Source: Diadophis punctatus similis
Taxonomy: Eukaryota > Chordata > Lepidosauria > Squamata > Dipsadidae
Assembly (NCBI GenBank): GCA_023053685.1
Contig: JALIGW010000001.1
Coordinates: forward strand, 51,767,359-51,831,358
Direction of reading: 5' to 3'
DNA length: 64,000 nucleotides
Made by a program: the position numbers and the translations under genes. The notes beneath the pieces are model-generated. The model saw nothing but the letters and a program-made list of their open reading frames with translations. It ran no database searches and was not told the DNA's origin. Positions 1 to 11,109 of this stretch are shown piece by piece (position 1 is the stretch's first letter; each line of letters begins with the position of its first letter).

Positions 1-599
1 GAAAGATAAGAGGCATGTTTGGAGAAAGAAATATATAGTGAAACCATCGTTTATAAAAGAACTGCACTGATTTATCCACTGCAATTTCTGGAAGTAATAT
101 TGGAAACACAGCTATAACTTTACCCATGGCAAGGAAGAAGGAGCATATCTCAGAAAATGGATGTGATGACATACAAATATTTTAATAATCTAGAGAACAA
201 ACCCAGAATAAGTTGAAATATGTTGAGAATTCAATGCTAGGTAGTGGCAGATGTTTTTCTCTGAGGACGCAAAGAAAAAATATCTACTGCAAACTTTGTG
301 GGGCATCAAGAAAGACATCTGGCCAGTAAACACTCAGCTCCATCCAGTGACCCCAACTATACCCCAAATTAAGGAATTACAGAGTCATAAAAAGGGAGGG
401 GTTTTTTTAATGCTAAAGGCTTTCAAGGATTAATGTTGGGATCTATGCTTTATGTTGGCCACATTTGCAAATGATGCTATATATTCTGGCTGCTAAACAG
501 AAAATGTAAATATAAAGAACTTCAGAAGGATCTCTTCAAAATAGATGAATGGTCAATGAAATGCCAAATGGGATTCAGTTTCAGTTAGTGTAAAGTTAT
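1..599. other. AT-rich unique sequence, no gene seen
   Basis: No recognisable repeat or exon. The only open frame (about 60 codons from 251) has no family resemblance and is best read as chance. Background sequence left of the first transposon. Confidence 0.5.
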
Positions 600-607
600 G
601 TACATTG

Positions 608-926
608 CAGAGGTGGGTTCCTGCCTCTGATTGCCGGTGTGGTTAATCGCTGAGTTCGGCGCAGAGCCGAAGATGCTGCTCCCGCTCGCGGAGTGGGAGC
701 TTTCCCCGGGCGCTTTCCCCGCCCGCATGGATGTCGCCAATTGCATTCTTTTGCCCTCTGCGCATGCCCAAAGCATTCCGCATGCGCAGAGGGCAAAAGA
801 ACGCAATTGGCGACAGCCATGCGGGCGGGGAAAGCTCCCGCTCCGCGAGCGGGAGCAGCGTCTTCGGCTCTGCGCCGAACTCAGCGATTAACCGCACCGG
901 CAATCAGAGGCAGGAACCCACCTCTG
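608..926. mobile_element. Foldback hAT-type MITE with 8-bp target duplication
   Basis: A 319-bp element flanked by the perfect 8-bp direct repeat gtacattg at 600-607 and 927-934. It starts cagaggtgggttcct and ends with the inverse, aggaacccacctctg. The inverted repeat runs almost the whole length: the two halves pair over roughly 150 nt around a short centre near 770-780. It is much more GC- and CpG-rich than its surroundings. There is no transposase, so it would have been moved by an hAT transposase supplied elsewhere. The short open frames inside are mirror images of one another and not genes. The 8-bp duplication and CAG...CTG ends fit hAT; the exact family name is not known to me. Confidence 0.9.
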
Positions 927-934
927 GTACATTG

Positions 935-2680
935 GGATAGAAAATACCAACTTCACCAGTGATGGAATAGAGTATCACTAAAAGTATCCCTAACCAAGAA
1001 AAAGTTCCAACTGGTTTATTGTGGTTTGAATTTCTGATTTGTGACAGAAATCATCCCTACTAACTTTTGTACAAGAAAATAGGTCTGATCATAGTATAAT
1101 GAATGAATTATTTATACTCTTAAAATATCAATTAATGTTCAACAACTGAGAAATAGAAACTTTGAAGATCCCAGAACATTTTGGTTTTATGAAAAATTGA
1201 ATATATAAAAAAGACCCGGCAAAAGCCTAAAATGAAAGAAATATGTTTCATTCTTACATCCCAAAAAACCTCCTTAACACGTTAATTGTCCCTGTTCTGT
1301 CACCTGTTTTAAAGTTAACAAATGCATGACATATAATATAAGATTTATAAATTTTAAAAAACCACCCCTTTTAAGTAATATTCTTTAAATCTTACTTTTT
1401 GACAGTCATACTATTTGCTCAGTAACTGTAAGAGGCGTATTTTTAAAGAATATTGTGAATAAAAACTGACAAGCTATCAGGGGAATCTGAATGCATAATT
1501 GATAGGGGCATAAATTAATATGATTAGGCCTTTATTGGGCACTGTTACTGCCAGACCTACAAAAGGGGCACAGAATAAAACATGGCTATGTTCTCTGTGC
1601 TGATAGGCATCAATATGTAATGCATATTATCTCCAGCCTTCTCATGAAGCTTGCTTATGACAGCACTCACCCTAATTGAAATTTTTATCTTTCTCCTGCA
1701 TACAGACAGTTCTGACTAGCAGCTTGCATGGATACAGAAAGAAAATCTAAATGACCCCAATGAAGGTTTCTTTAGAGGTATGGGTTTTAAAAAGGAATCC
1801 ACACAAGTACCTTTAACATTTATGATTTATACCTTATCCTGTTAAAGATGACCCTAGTTATGCTTTCTATATTGGAAAAAAATAATCAAGGATGTTATAG
1901 ATTTCTCCATGAAATGTACTGTATATTCTGCATACATAATTTTGACTAAAATTATAATTGCATTTGCATTATATTAATCTTGAAGGGTTGCTGTGAAAAC
2001 AGAGATTGCCATTATGAAGATGACCAAGCTGAAAGTTAATGCGGACAAGATCGTAATAGCTTTCATTTAGTAACAACAGTTGGGACCAGTGAATTAGTCA
2101 CTAAGTGAAACTGCAACTGTACTTATGATCCTACTTCAGTTTTCCTTTGATTCACACACCTGCAAAGATCAAGCTGTTATATTGAAAGCCTTTCATGAAC
2201 ATAGGTATCTTCAGGAACATTTTCATTCAATTCTCTCTATCTCTCTATCTGATATGATCACATAGAAGAGGCTTCCTTTAGGACTTTTACTTTCTGAAAC
2301 CTTTGGGGTAAGCCTTTTCAGTTGCTGCTCCTTTTTTTTAATAGTATTCCTCTGTAGCTGAGTATGGCTTTAGGAAATCTATTAAATTCTGACTTTTCCA
2401 GCAGGCCTTGGGGATGTACATGGCATGAAGTACACCATGTTTCAGTGTATTTTAAATCAAGTATGACCCACTGGAGTCAAATGACAATTCACTCCAGTAT
2501 TTTACCAAGAAACACTGGAAGCTGACCCTCACAACCCCTCTGTCCCACCAGAAGATATCGAACAAGCTACTGAGGAAAAGCAGAGGGCAATCACAAATAA
2601 TACTTCTGCATATGATGTAGCTGCACTGAAGACATCCAGCTATTATTGTTGTGGCCAAAGGCAAAGGGAAGTCTGATGTC
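935..2680. other. AT-rich unique sequence, no gene seen
   Basis: No coding frame, SINE, LINE or terminal repeat was recognised. Base composition is uniform and AT-rich, as expected for intergenic or intronic DNA. Confidence 0.45.
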
Positions 2681-2779
2681 TATATTAATGATCTGTGGAG
2701 TGTCAAAACTGAAAACCAAAACAAGCCTGATGTTGTACCTGGAGAAGAAGTATCAAGACTGATCATGGACATTCGTTAT

Positions 2780-3500
2780 TGGACTGGACTGCACGGGATC
2801 ATTTAATATAAGGAAAGTATCAGACAATAAAATCATAGAAAAAAATAGAATAGCTATCATTATTAATAAAGGAGTGTCAAAGTCAGAGCTCAGATACAAA
2901 CCCTAAAATGATTGAATGATCTCAGAGTCCAGTGCAAGCCAATCGTTATTATGGTGATCCATATCAATGCTCCAAACTCAGATGCAGAATGGTTCTACAG
3001 CAGAGGTGGGTTCCTCATGGTTCGAACCGGTTCACCTGAACCGGTAGCGACCCGCTGGTGACGTCACAATGATGTCACCGAACTCAATCGGTCGGTGCCG
3101 GTCCATGGGCGCCGCCATCTTTTAAAAAAAAATTTGAAAGATTTTTTTGAATGTTTTTTATTTTTTTTCTTCTGCGCATGCACAGAAGCCGAGTTTCCGG
3201 CACTGTGCATGCATAGCCATTTTGTTTTCAGCTTTTTAAAAAATGGGGTTCTTTGTACTGTACTTATGATCATACTGTGCATGCGCGTGCGAAGTGCGCA
3301 TGTGCCCACGAGGTGCAGCCATGCAATGCGGGAGGAAGCGAACCGGCAGCAAGGTAAGTTGAAACCCACCCCTGTTCTACAGCCACCTGCAGTATCTTAT
3401 TGATACAACCAAGACATCATATTGACTATAGGAGAGTGGAATGCTAAAATTGGAAGTAAAATAGCAACAGAGAAATGTCATGAGTTGATGGAAAAAACCT
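2780..3500 (+). mobile_element. Decayed RTE/Bov-B LINE fragment (endonuclease region), split by a MITE
   Basis: Remnant of the apurinic-endonuclease domain of an RTE-clade (Bov-B-like) LINE. Conceptual translation in shifting frames gives pieces such as IAIIINKGVS near 2850, INAPNSDAE near 2965 and, beyond the MITE, HLQYLIDTT near 3385 and DIILTIGEWNAKIGS near 3415. These match the conserved YAPTSDAE, DLQ-LI-TT and GDWNAKVGS blocks of RTE endonucleases. Several frameshifts and stops show it is an old fossil. It is interrupted by the hAT MITE at 3001-3374 and resumes exactly after the duplicated site. The upstream limit is uncertain and may lie before 2700. Confidence 0.72.
3001..3374 (+). mobile_element. 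hAT-type MITE inserted in the Bov-B fossil
   Basis: A 374-bp non-autonomous element with terminal repeats cagaggtgggttcct and aaacccacccctg. It is flanked by the perfect 8-bp duplication ttctacag at 2993-3000 and 3375-3382. Internally it carries the ggttcgaaccggttc and ggtagcgacccgctggt blocks also found at 24608-24923 and, inverted, at 50098-50455, so these three form one subfamily. It encodes no protein. It post-dates the LINE fossil it splits. Confidence 0.9.
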
Positions 3501-3504
3501 GTGT

Positions 3505-4120
3505 TTCTCTTTACTACCTTTAAGAGCTTCGCCCTTACCTTATTTGGGGAATTAGACCCTTTTTAAGGTCTTAGATGAAATGGAAGCTATGGAGATATGA
3601 AAGAAAAGAAGAGTTAAAGGAGAAAAGGAAAGGGGATGCTCAAAAAGACAAAATGAGAAAAGTGATACCGGTATACTGTATCTGCCTGCATAGGGTAACA
3701 AAAAAGTGGCAATGGCTAGTCGGTACAATACGGAACTAAGGCAACAAAGTGTCACATTTTGATGTCAACTGACGCCCCCTTTGCAACCCGGATACATGCT
3801 GGCAAAGTGAAACCAATGGATCCTAAAAAGACTTGGGAGATTTGGCAACTATGATAAAGCTTCCCAGATTCTCCATCATAACCAGGCTTAGCCAACCCAT
3901 AAACAAATGAGATGCTGGGTCCTTCAAGATGACTCCAGAGTTGGCAGTTGAGTGTGGTCTGAATGTAGGCATTTTGGAGAATTTGGTCAATGAAAACTGG
4001 AATCCAGGATCAAGCAAGACATATATATATAGCCTAAGTGTTGGCATTCTGAAGGATTGAATGATGAAGACTCTGGCAGATGGAAAATCTAGGATGGCAC
4101 CTAGTTAGTTTGTAGTCTTC
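3505..4120. other. Unique sequence, no gene seen
   Basis: No repeat family or coding frame recognised; short open frames only. Runs up to the LINE 3' tail near 4150. Confidence 0.4.
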
Positions 4121-4149
4121 CAGATTACATTATGATACTAACAAGTGGA

Positions 4150-4252
4150 ACTGCTTTATTGGTTTCTTGTATTTTCCTATGCTGTACGCCGCCCTGAGTC
4201 CTTCGGGAGTTGGGCGGCATATAAGAAAGCCGAATAAATAAATAAATAAATA
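4150..4252 (+). mobile_element. LINE 3' terminus with (AAATA)n tail
   Basis: The sequence gccgccctgagtccttcggg followed by gggcggcatataa and an aataaataaataaataaa tail is the 3' end typical of L2-type LINEs (and SINEs sharing their tails) in squamates. The same cgccctgagt / gggcggcat hairpin motif recurs, inverted, at 33309 and 48690. Almost all of the element's body is missing, so this is a severely 5'-truncated insertion. Confidence 0.65.
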
Positions 4253-4386
4253 AACAGTTTCTAACTATTGCCAAGATGTATAGGGACACTTTTAATGTAA
4301 GCTGGTCCTTAATTGCTTGTCAATCCAAGCAGTTGTTACTTTTAAATTAATAAAGACCTGGCAGTTAAATATTCAATGATCTAAGA

Positions 4387-4808
4387 CAGTGATGGCGAAC
4401 CTTTTTTTCCTCGGGTGCCGAAAGAGCGTGCTCGCGTGCTATCGCGCATGCGCGAGTGCCCACACCCATAATTCAATCCCTGGGGAGGGTGAAAATGGTC
4501 TCCCCCACCACCCTGGAGGCCCTCTGGAGGACAGAAACGGCCCGTTTCCCAACTTCTGGTGGGCCTAGTAGGCCCGTTTTTCATCCTCCTCAGGGTCCAG
4601 AGGCTTCCCTGGAGCTTGGGGAGGGTGAAAACACCCCCCCCGCCCGCCGGAAGCCGAAAACACCCTCCCAGAGTCTCTGTGGAGCCGAAAATTAGATGGC
4701 CGGAGTGCACATGCACGCTGTAGCTGAGCTAGGGCAATGGCTCGCGTGCCGGCAGATATGGCTCCGCGTGCCACCTGTGGCACACGTGCCATAGGTTCGC
4801 CATCACTG
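4387..4808. mobile_element. hAT-type MITE with cagtgatggcgaacc ends
   Basis: A 422-bp element starting cagtgatggcgaacc and ending ggttcgccatcactg, a perfect 15-bp terminal inverted repeat. It is flanked by the 8-bp duplication atctaaga at 4379-4386 and 4809-4816. The interior is GC-rich and has no transposase frame. The target duplication has a central TA (atcTAaga), the pattern reported for the Buster group of hAT transposases. Confidence 0.92.
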
Positions 4809-4816
4809 ATCTAAGA

Positions 4817-7800
4817 TATGCTTATTTCGTTTTTTAAAGTGATATAGTCAGAAATGGAAAATGGACTCTTTGACATCAGAAAATAGGCACAGTTTTAGAA
4901 GGCTCACTTGGTAGTTCCAGAGTATTACCTCTTCTACTATTCACCAAAGAAAATGACAAAAGCTATCCTTCCTTTGTAACATAGCACCATTCAAAATATG
5001 CAAGTCCAGAAAGTTTGTTTGAAAATCTTCTCAGTGTTAATATTTTCACTCAGTAAAGCCTGCCAAGCAATTTAAATACAGTGACAAATCCATAATATCA
5101 AAATGAAAGATTTTTACATGTTAGTTAAATACTCTAAATGAATCCATGCTTTTGCAGGCATCATTTATGATTTATGGAAAGTTGCTGAGTAAATCCTTTG
5201 GACTTTGTACCATCACATTCATCCTTGTTCCAACTAATGTAATTCAAGCACAGTATTGATATTTCTCTCCAGGTTTTTAAAGGGGGTGGAGGAGTGGCTC
5301 ATCAAATGCAAGCTGGTGACTAGGGTACGTTTGATGCAAGTTTTATATTTATCTTCTTATAGAAGTATGCAGAAGATGTACTTAGCCATATTGATCTTTG
5401 AGGAAATGTAGACAAAATAGATAATGTGAAACTTTAATTGTCATTACTGACTGTTATATAGGATCTTAGAAAAAAATAATAAAGCCATTTAACTAGACTT
5501 GTAATACTTTTGTTATGTTACTACAAAGGAGTTAACCTGCAGCTGCCAGGAAACTAATTTTCCTGGAGCAGCACATTATAATAAAAAGAAAACTGTATCA
5601 AAAATAAGTGGTTTAAGAATGTTGAGATATATTGTATTTAAAATGGGAATAAGTTAAATAATATATCTTTACAGTGGCATATCCTGCAGAAAAGGAAAAG
5701 AAGGTAACATCCATTTCTTTGATAAAATGTTGTTTTCAAACAGATTCTAGAAATATGAATCTCCTTTTCAACACTGGAAATTAGCAAGGGAAGAAATACT
5801 AATAGACTTTAAATAAAACTTCGGTGGACATTGCTATACATTAAAATGAATTTCCTCGAATTTTAACAGTCCAAATAAAGAAAAAGGCTAGTTTATTTCC
5901 AGGATAACTATAAAATAAAATTATAGTTACAATTTTTTTGCCTCTACTGACACTTTTCAGTTAATTCAAGCTGAATGTCCCAAGGTCAATGGATCTTTTA
6001 GAATTAAAGTGTTCTAAAGATTTAAGTCTCTTTCATAGGTCTTGGACTAATTTAAATTTCCCCAAATTTGAAACCTTAAATGTGTTGATTTCAGTTTCAA
6101 GAATTCTCAGCTATGATCATTTTGACCAAAAGATCGTGGAAACTTAAATCTACACATTTGGTGGGTGCTATGTTGGGGGAAAGCTAGTTTAAAAAGCATA
6201 GGCTACATATTGTTTTATAATCATGCACAAAACAAATGCAGCAATTATGAATAAATGTGTAAAGTGGCTCCATTGAAAAATAGCACGTTTAAGACACTAT
6301 GGAAGTTGCTTATTTTGTTTGATTTGTAATGATTTTCTCATAAATTGCTGGAGATTTACTATTAACACATTGTTAGAGAGATAGGAAGACTCCTTATAAA
6401 AAGTTAAATCACACATATTGTTTGCATCAACCTTTAGTGATCAAATCTTTAGTGTTTCAGCAGCTCTGTGAGAAGCGTAGAGACTGAACTTTGGCCCTTG
6501 TCCATTAAAAGCACATCCCATAAACTTTCCTTCTTAATGGATCAAATGCTCAAAAATGATAAATAATACTAGAATATGTTAAGATGTTCAAGCATTACCT
6601 CCATTTTTATAAAACCTAATAAAGTGCACGCGTTGGTGAGAATCTCTACAGCAAAGTGATCAGAGAGCTAGACATGAATCATATAGTACTGACTGGCCAC
6701 AGAACTATAAAATTTATTAGGTGGCATTGAGCCAATTACTGTTGCTCAAGTTCAAATAATTTTGCAAAGATAAAAATGAATGATCTTATAGTATCTATGC
6801 CGATCAGAAACAGGTATAATGCAATTATAATAATATTAGCCATTGCCACTGTTGACATGTTTTAATATCTCAAGAAGAACCACTAATCGTTTTTAAGATT
6901 AATTTTATAAATAATAAATAAATAAATAAACAGAAAAACAAACAAACAAACAAATAAATAAATAAAATCTATGAGTATGAAGGTTGTGATGGAAATGAGG
7001 CGTGTTCTTATTAATGGTATTAAAAGCTTTGCGAATTATTTTACTAGTCTTAATGACAACTGTAAAATGTTTATTTAAAAAGCAACAATAAACTGTAACT
7101 TGTCAAATTAGATGGATCATGTTCAAGGCTTGTATAACAGCTGAGAAAGATATATCAGAGCTAAACTGGAATTATTTTAGCAAACGTATGTTCCTAGACC
7201 CACATTTGCTAATATGAGAGTATGTATTGATATGGCATTTGTAGGGAAATGAAACAAACGAATAAAAGAAACTAGTCAACACGTAGCAGAACTTTTAATC
7301 ATTCCTCAAATAATTGGAAGGCTTTTTATCGTGGTGATTTTGTCCTGAAAACTTTCGTCCCACATATCTTCTCCATATCAGTCCCACTGTTAACATAACA
7401 TTTGCAAAAGTTGGATACTTACTGTTTGCTTCTCTTATGATCGCTTAATAGAAAGAGAGCACAGAAAGCTGTGTGTTTTCCCTTTTGTAGAGCATGCAAA
7501 CTTGAGCAACTGAAGTGAACAGCTACCTTCATTTGGTTGTTAACCATCACAGCATAGACTCTTCTCGGCAATAATATAGGTGGGGTGTTTTTAATACAGA
7601 TAAACAGCTCCTGAACAGTTCTTATAATGCATGAAGTGTGAGGATGGTCATGTTCAGCATTCTTCACATTTATCTATTGTCAACCACCATATTTATAGTG
7701 ACTATTAAATGGTGAAAAAAAAATCCCCATCCGTCTAAATGTTTGACTTCCCTTTGTCCTTTTTATGATATCTCAGAAAAGTGATGGAATGATCTTTTCC

Positions 7801-8330
7801 CATGCAATTTATCTTTCTTTTTCTTTTTTTGATCCAAAAGAAGACTCCCTTTAGGGTGCTTTCAGATATCATATTGCATTTTTTAACTGCCCCTTGCAAT
7901 GAAAGCAGTTCTGGGAATTTCTATTTGATTTGCTGTTTATTACCTGCACAGCTGCCTTGGGTAGTCCTTGAAATTAACAGTAATCTTACATCTTGCCTTT
8001 TGAGAAAGTAGCCAATGGTCATTTATATTTATAGCCAAATTGAGCTCCTTCATTAGTGGCAGGCCACAAGAGCTAAAAAAAATGACTTATAGATAAAATC
8101 CAAAATATCCCAGATATTTCATAATGCCATTCAAGCATATCCATTTACCCACTAAAGTAAATTGGAAATACAGGCTTAAAAATAAACTCCTGAAGCTCGA
8201 TGTTTTATAAACTTAGATACTGCTTAAGAGTTAGATTTGTTCTAAATGCAATGTGAAAATCATGACATTGTTTTCACAACCACACAAATTTCCGTAGTCC
8301 TATGGAATCCTGCATTCGGTGAGTTATGGC
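4817..8330. other. AT-rich unique sequence, no gene seen
   Basis: About 3.5 kb with only short, unremarkable open frames. The one repeat is a tetranucleotide tract at 6905-6966. Nothing resembling an exon with splice sites could be supported. Confidence 0.45.
6905..6966. repeat. (TAAA)n / (CAAA)n microsatellite
   Basis: Tandem aaat units switch to acaa units and back to aaat. It may be the decayed tail of a retroposon, but no SINE or LINE body is recognisable upstream. Confidence 0.8.
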
Positions 8331-8338
8331 TCAAATTA

Positions 8339-8600
8339 AGAGCCAAGGTGGCAGCGGTTAGAGGCAGTACTGCAGGCCACTTTAGCTGACGGTGATCCGC
8401 AGGTCAGCGGTTCAAATCTCACCGGCTCAAGGTTGACTCAGCCTTCCATCCTTCCGAGGTAGGTAAAATGAGGACCCAGATTGTTGGGGGCAATATAAAT
8501 ATACATTGCTTACTGGTGTAAACTGCTTAGAGAGTGCTTGCACTGTGAGGCGGTATATAAATCTCACAAACAAACAAACAAAAACAAACAAACAAACAAA

Positions 8601-8647
<47 letters not shown>

Positions 8648-8648
8648 A
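8339..8648 (+). mobile_element. tRNA-derived SINE (Sauria type) with long A-rich tail
   Basis: The body runs from agccaaggtggcagcggtta, which contains a pol III box A-like segment, through a box B-like stretch (ggttcaaatctcac). The conserved core follows (ggttgactcagccttccatc, then gaggacccagattgttgggg), and the gaggcggtatataaatctcac end joins a (CAAA)n(TAAA)n tail. The design matches the squamate Sauria SINEs, which are thought to be mobilised by Bov-B LINEs. A near-identical subfamily member lies at 35107-35371. Confidence 0.85.
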
Positions 8649-9041
8649 CTGGACAGTTGAAAAAGAGGCCACAATTTTGAGAATAAAAATACTTTGATAA
8701 ATCTGTGACTGCACCTATCCAGCAGAAGAATCTTCATGATAATCAAATGGAGCTCACCAATGGAGCCTTTCCTACAGTTTTCTTTTTACATTAAACTTTT
8801 AAACCTAGGAATATTCCAGGAACATTACTAAGACCTCCTTAAGGTGTGACCAAGGATATGAAGAGCAACCAGACTTCCTATATGAAAAAGAAAGCCCCTG
8901 CTAGGGAGGTTACTCAGAGCTGAAGAAGCAAGAGGGCTTTGAATACAACAAGGATATGCTCACTATAATTGTCACTTACTCCTTAAAGAAGCTACTGCTT
9001 TTGAGGTGTTCACACAGTAGCTGTGACATCCTAGAAATAGA

Positions 9042-9042
9042 T

Positions 9043-9129
<87 letters not shown>

Positions 9130-9182
9130 GCTGACTGACTGACTGACTGACTGACTGACTGACTGACTGACTGACTGACTGA
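9042..9182. repeat. Compound (GATA)n-(GACT)n microsatellite
   Basis: About 22 GATA units (9042-9129) pass abruptly into about 13 GACT units (9131-9182). Reverse-strand translation gives repetitive SIYL and QSVS peptides that are artefacts. GATA repeats are the core of the Bkm satellite first described from snake sex chromosomes; this short array alone does not show sex linkage. Confidence 0.97.
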
Positions 9183-9385
9183 TTTCCTCATGGTGCACCC
9201 TGGGCAATGTGACTTTGTCACAGCTAAATAGTCCACACATTATGGCTGCTGGATCACACAATGATCTCCCAGCAAGAAGCAGAAGCATGAGTACCAAAAA
9301 TAAAAACAACAGTTAATGCTGTATTCTGTTACACCATATGAAATAAAATAAAACTCATTAACCCAAAGCTGTATTTCCCTGTAAT

Positions 9386-9505
9386 AGCACTTAGCAATCT
9401 TAGACTTATATACCCCTTCACAGTGCTTTACAGTCCTATCTAAGTGGTTTACAGTGTTAGCATATTGCCCCCAACAATCTGGCTCCTCAATCTGGGTAAT
9501 CGTGC
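9386..9505 (-). mobile_element. Fragment of a Sauria-type SINE (3' half)
   Basis: On the minus strand this reads the SINE core attgttgggggcaatatgct and the aaaccacttagatagg / gtaaagcactgtgaag end. The 5' tRNA-like half is missing and several substitutions separate it from the copies at 33076 and 40530, so it is an old, truncated copy. Confidence 0.7.
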
Positions 9506-9509
9506 AGAT

Positions 9510-10555
9510 TCTTTAAGAAATTAATGACAAGTAACAGCAAGCACACCATGCTGGATCTGAAACACCCTTTCCACTACAAATTCATATAGTTGCACTTTCC
9601 TAGCCCACACATGAGTAATCATCAGATAGCGTTTTAAGATCCTGACCCACACAGTCTCCAAATACAAGCAGGATCTTCCCTGATTCATTGATTGACTGCA
9701 TTTGTCTTTGTCATTATATGCAACAGAGAACATAATCCAAAATTGTTTAAGGGTTTATACGTTTAAGCAAAAGTCTGCATCTAGACAGTAGGTGCGTAAT
9801 TGATAAACAGTATAATCATTTTAATAGAGGTGTGCATGTGTATAGCCAAATATATGGCTCAGCAATCTAGTCTCTTGCATGACCTGTAATTTCTGAAACA
9901 AGGATATGGTGGTATACATGATAGTAATCTTAGTACTACATTATCAGTGTGTGAACAAATAGTTAGGCCACCCTTTCCAGGATATGGCACAGTTGGTGTA
10001 TCAATGAAAGCTAAGTAATAAATGGGGGCTTGGTTCAACAATCTTGCATATACCATCCTGCAGTTCTGAACAGCGCCTTGGTGTGGATGTCCCTTGTTGG
10101 GCCTCGATGAAAGTCATGAAACCCAAGTACATACTTGTTCTTTCTGAGGGACTACAGTCCTGTTTAGAACATGCAACTATCCCACAATTGCTTTCTCCAG
10201 GAATCACTCATTCACAAGGTCTCTGTCTTGTTGGGATTTAGTGTCACTTTATTCCTCTGTTGTTTAAATTGGCACTACTGGTGCTGCATCATGATTGCAA
10301 GGCCAGATCTCATCTCCTCTGGCTTTTTCCCTTTAGCTTATACGTGACTGCTCACCCAAATGTTTGAGTCACATCGCCATTATTGAATCATTTGCAAACT
10401 TGCTACTATATGATGGTTCAGTCTGGATCAGAACAACCTCCCAGTTCATAGAATTGGTCCATGACTATATCATGGTCAATAGTATCAAAATATTTTGAAT
10501 GACTATGTATGAACTCAGGGGGAAAAGTCATGCTGATCAGGTTTTCCCCAAGACA
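9510..10555. other. Unique sequence with a possible decayed coding remnant
   Basis: Mostly unassigned. The minus-strand frame 10418-10555 reads through residues such as KYFDTIDHDIVMDQFYELGG and has a protein-like composition. The sequence right after the LTR (10964-11107) reads in a different minus-strand frame (IIGGSPKGILKETILKKLSL onward). Together they look like one old reading frame split by the LTR and shifted by one base, but I do not recognise the family. It could also be a chance open frame. Confidence 0.25.
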
Positions 10556-10560
10556 CATAC

Positions 10561-10958
10561 TGTCAAGGCCTGGAAGCCATCTTAGGCATTGGATCTTCAG
10601 GCCTGCCACATTTAGTGCTGTGGGAAACTGGGAGGGGGGGTTGTATGGAGCTGGGGAGATATATAGTCATAACAACATTCCTTTCTCCGAGAGTCAAGGA
10701 CATTCTGCCCTGCACCTGGAGGGGCGTGACTGAGAGGCATCTCCAGTTGGGACGGTGCCTTGATTGGACCATGTGATAGACATGTGGGTGCTGGGGCCGG
10801 GTCTTGGATTTTCTTTTGGGTTTTGGGGAAAACCTGGAAGCTTTCAGATTTGGGTTTTCCCAGATGTGCTAATATGACATCTCTAATAAAATGGAACTTT
10901 GAGGAACTTCAAGCCTCGGAGTCTTCTTTCGTTGAGGGTGTTACTTGGAACCCTGACA
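10561..10958 (+). mobile_element. Solo LTR of an endogenous retrovirus-like element
   Basis: A 398-bp block beginning TGTCA and ending TGACA (short inverted ends of retroviral LTRs), flanked by the 5-bp direct repeat catac at 10556-10560 and 10959-10963. It contains an atatatag TATA-like box near 10659 and an AATAAA polyadenylation signal at 10885-10890 near its 3' end, which sets the plus-strand orientation. No internal viral genes adjoin it, so the provirus has recombined down to a single LTR. A 5-bp duplication fits gammaretrovirus- or spumavirus-like integrases among others; the class cannot be fixed from the LTR alone. Confidence 0.82.
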
Positions 10959-11109
10959 CATACAGCATCCTCTGAAGTACATTGCCCCAAAATAGGAATA
11001 TTTGTGACAAGGTGATAGTAGAAAAAAATCCAATGGATTAAGGACAACTTCTTCAGAATTGTCTCCTTTAAGATGCCTTTTGGGGAGCCTCCTATAATAT
11101 CAGGCATAG

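Noticed and set aside
608..926. MicroRNA precursor
   Set aside because: The hairpin is explained by a foldback MITE with target duplications; no independent evidence of a processed small RNA.
4381..4792. 111-codon minus-strand frame
   Set aside because: Entirely within the hAT-type MITE 4387-4808; no motif.
8976..9309. QSVSQSVS / YLSIYLSI repeat protein
   Set aside because: A translation of the GATA/GACT microsatellite with no coding evidence outside it.
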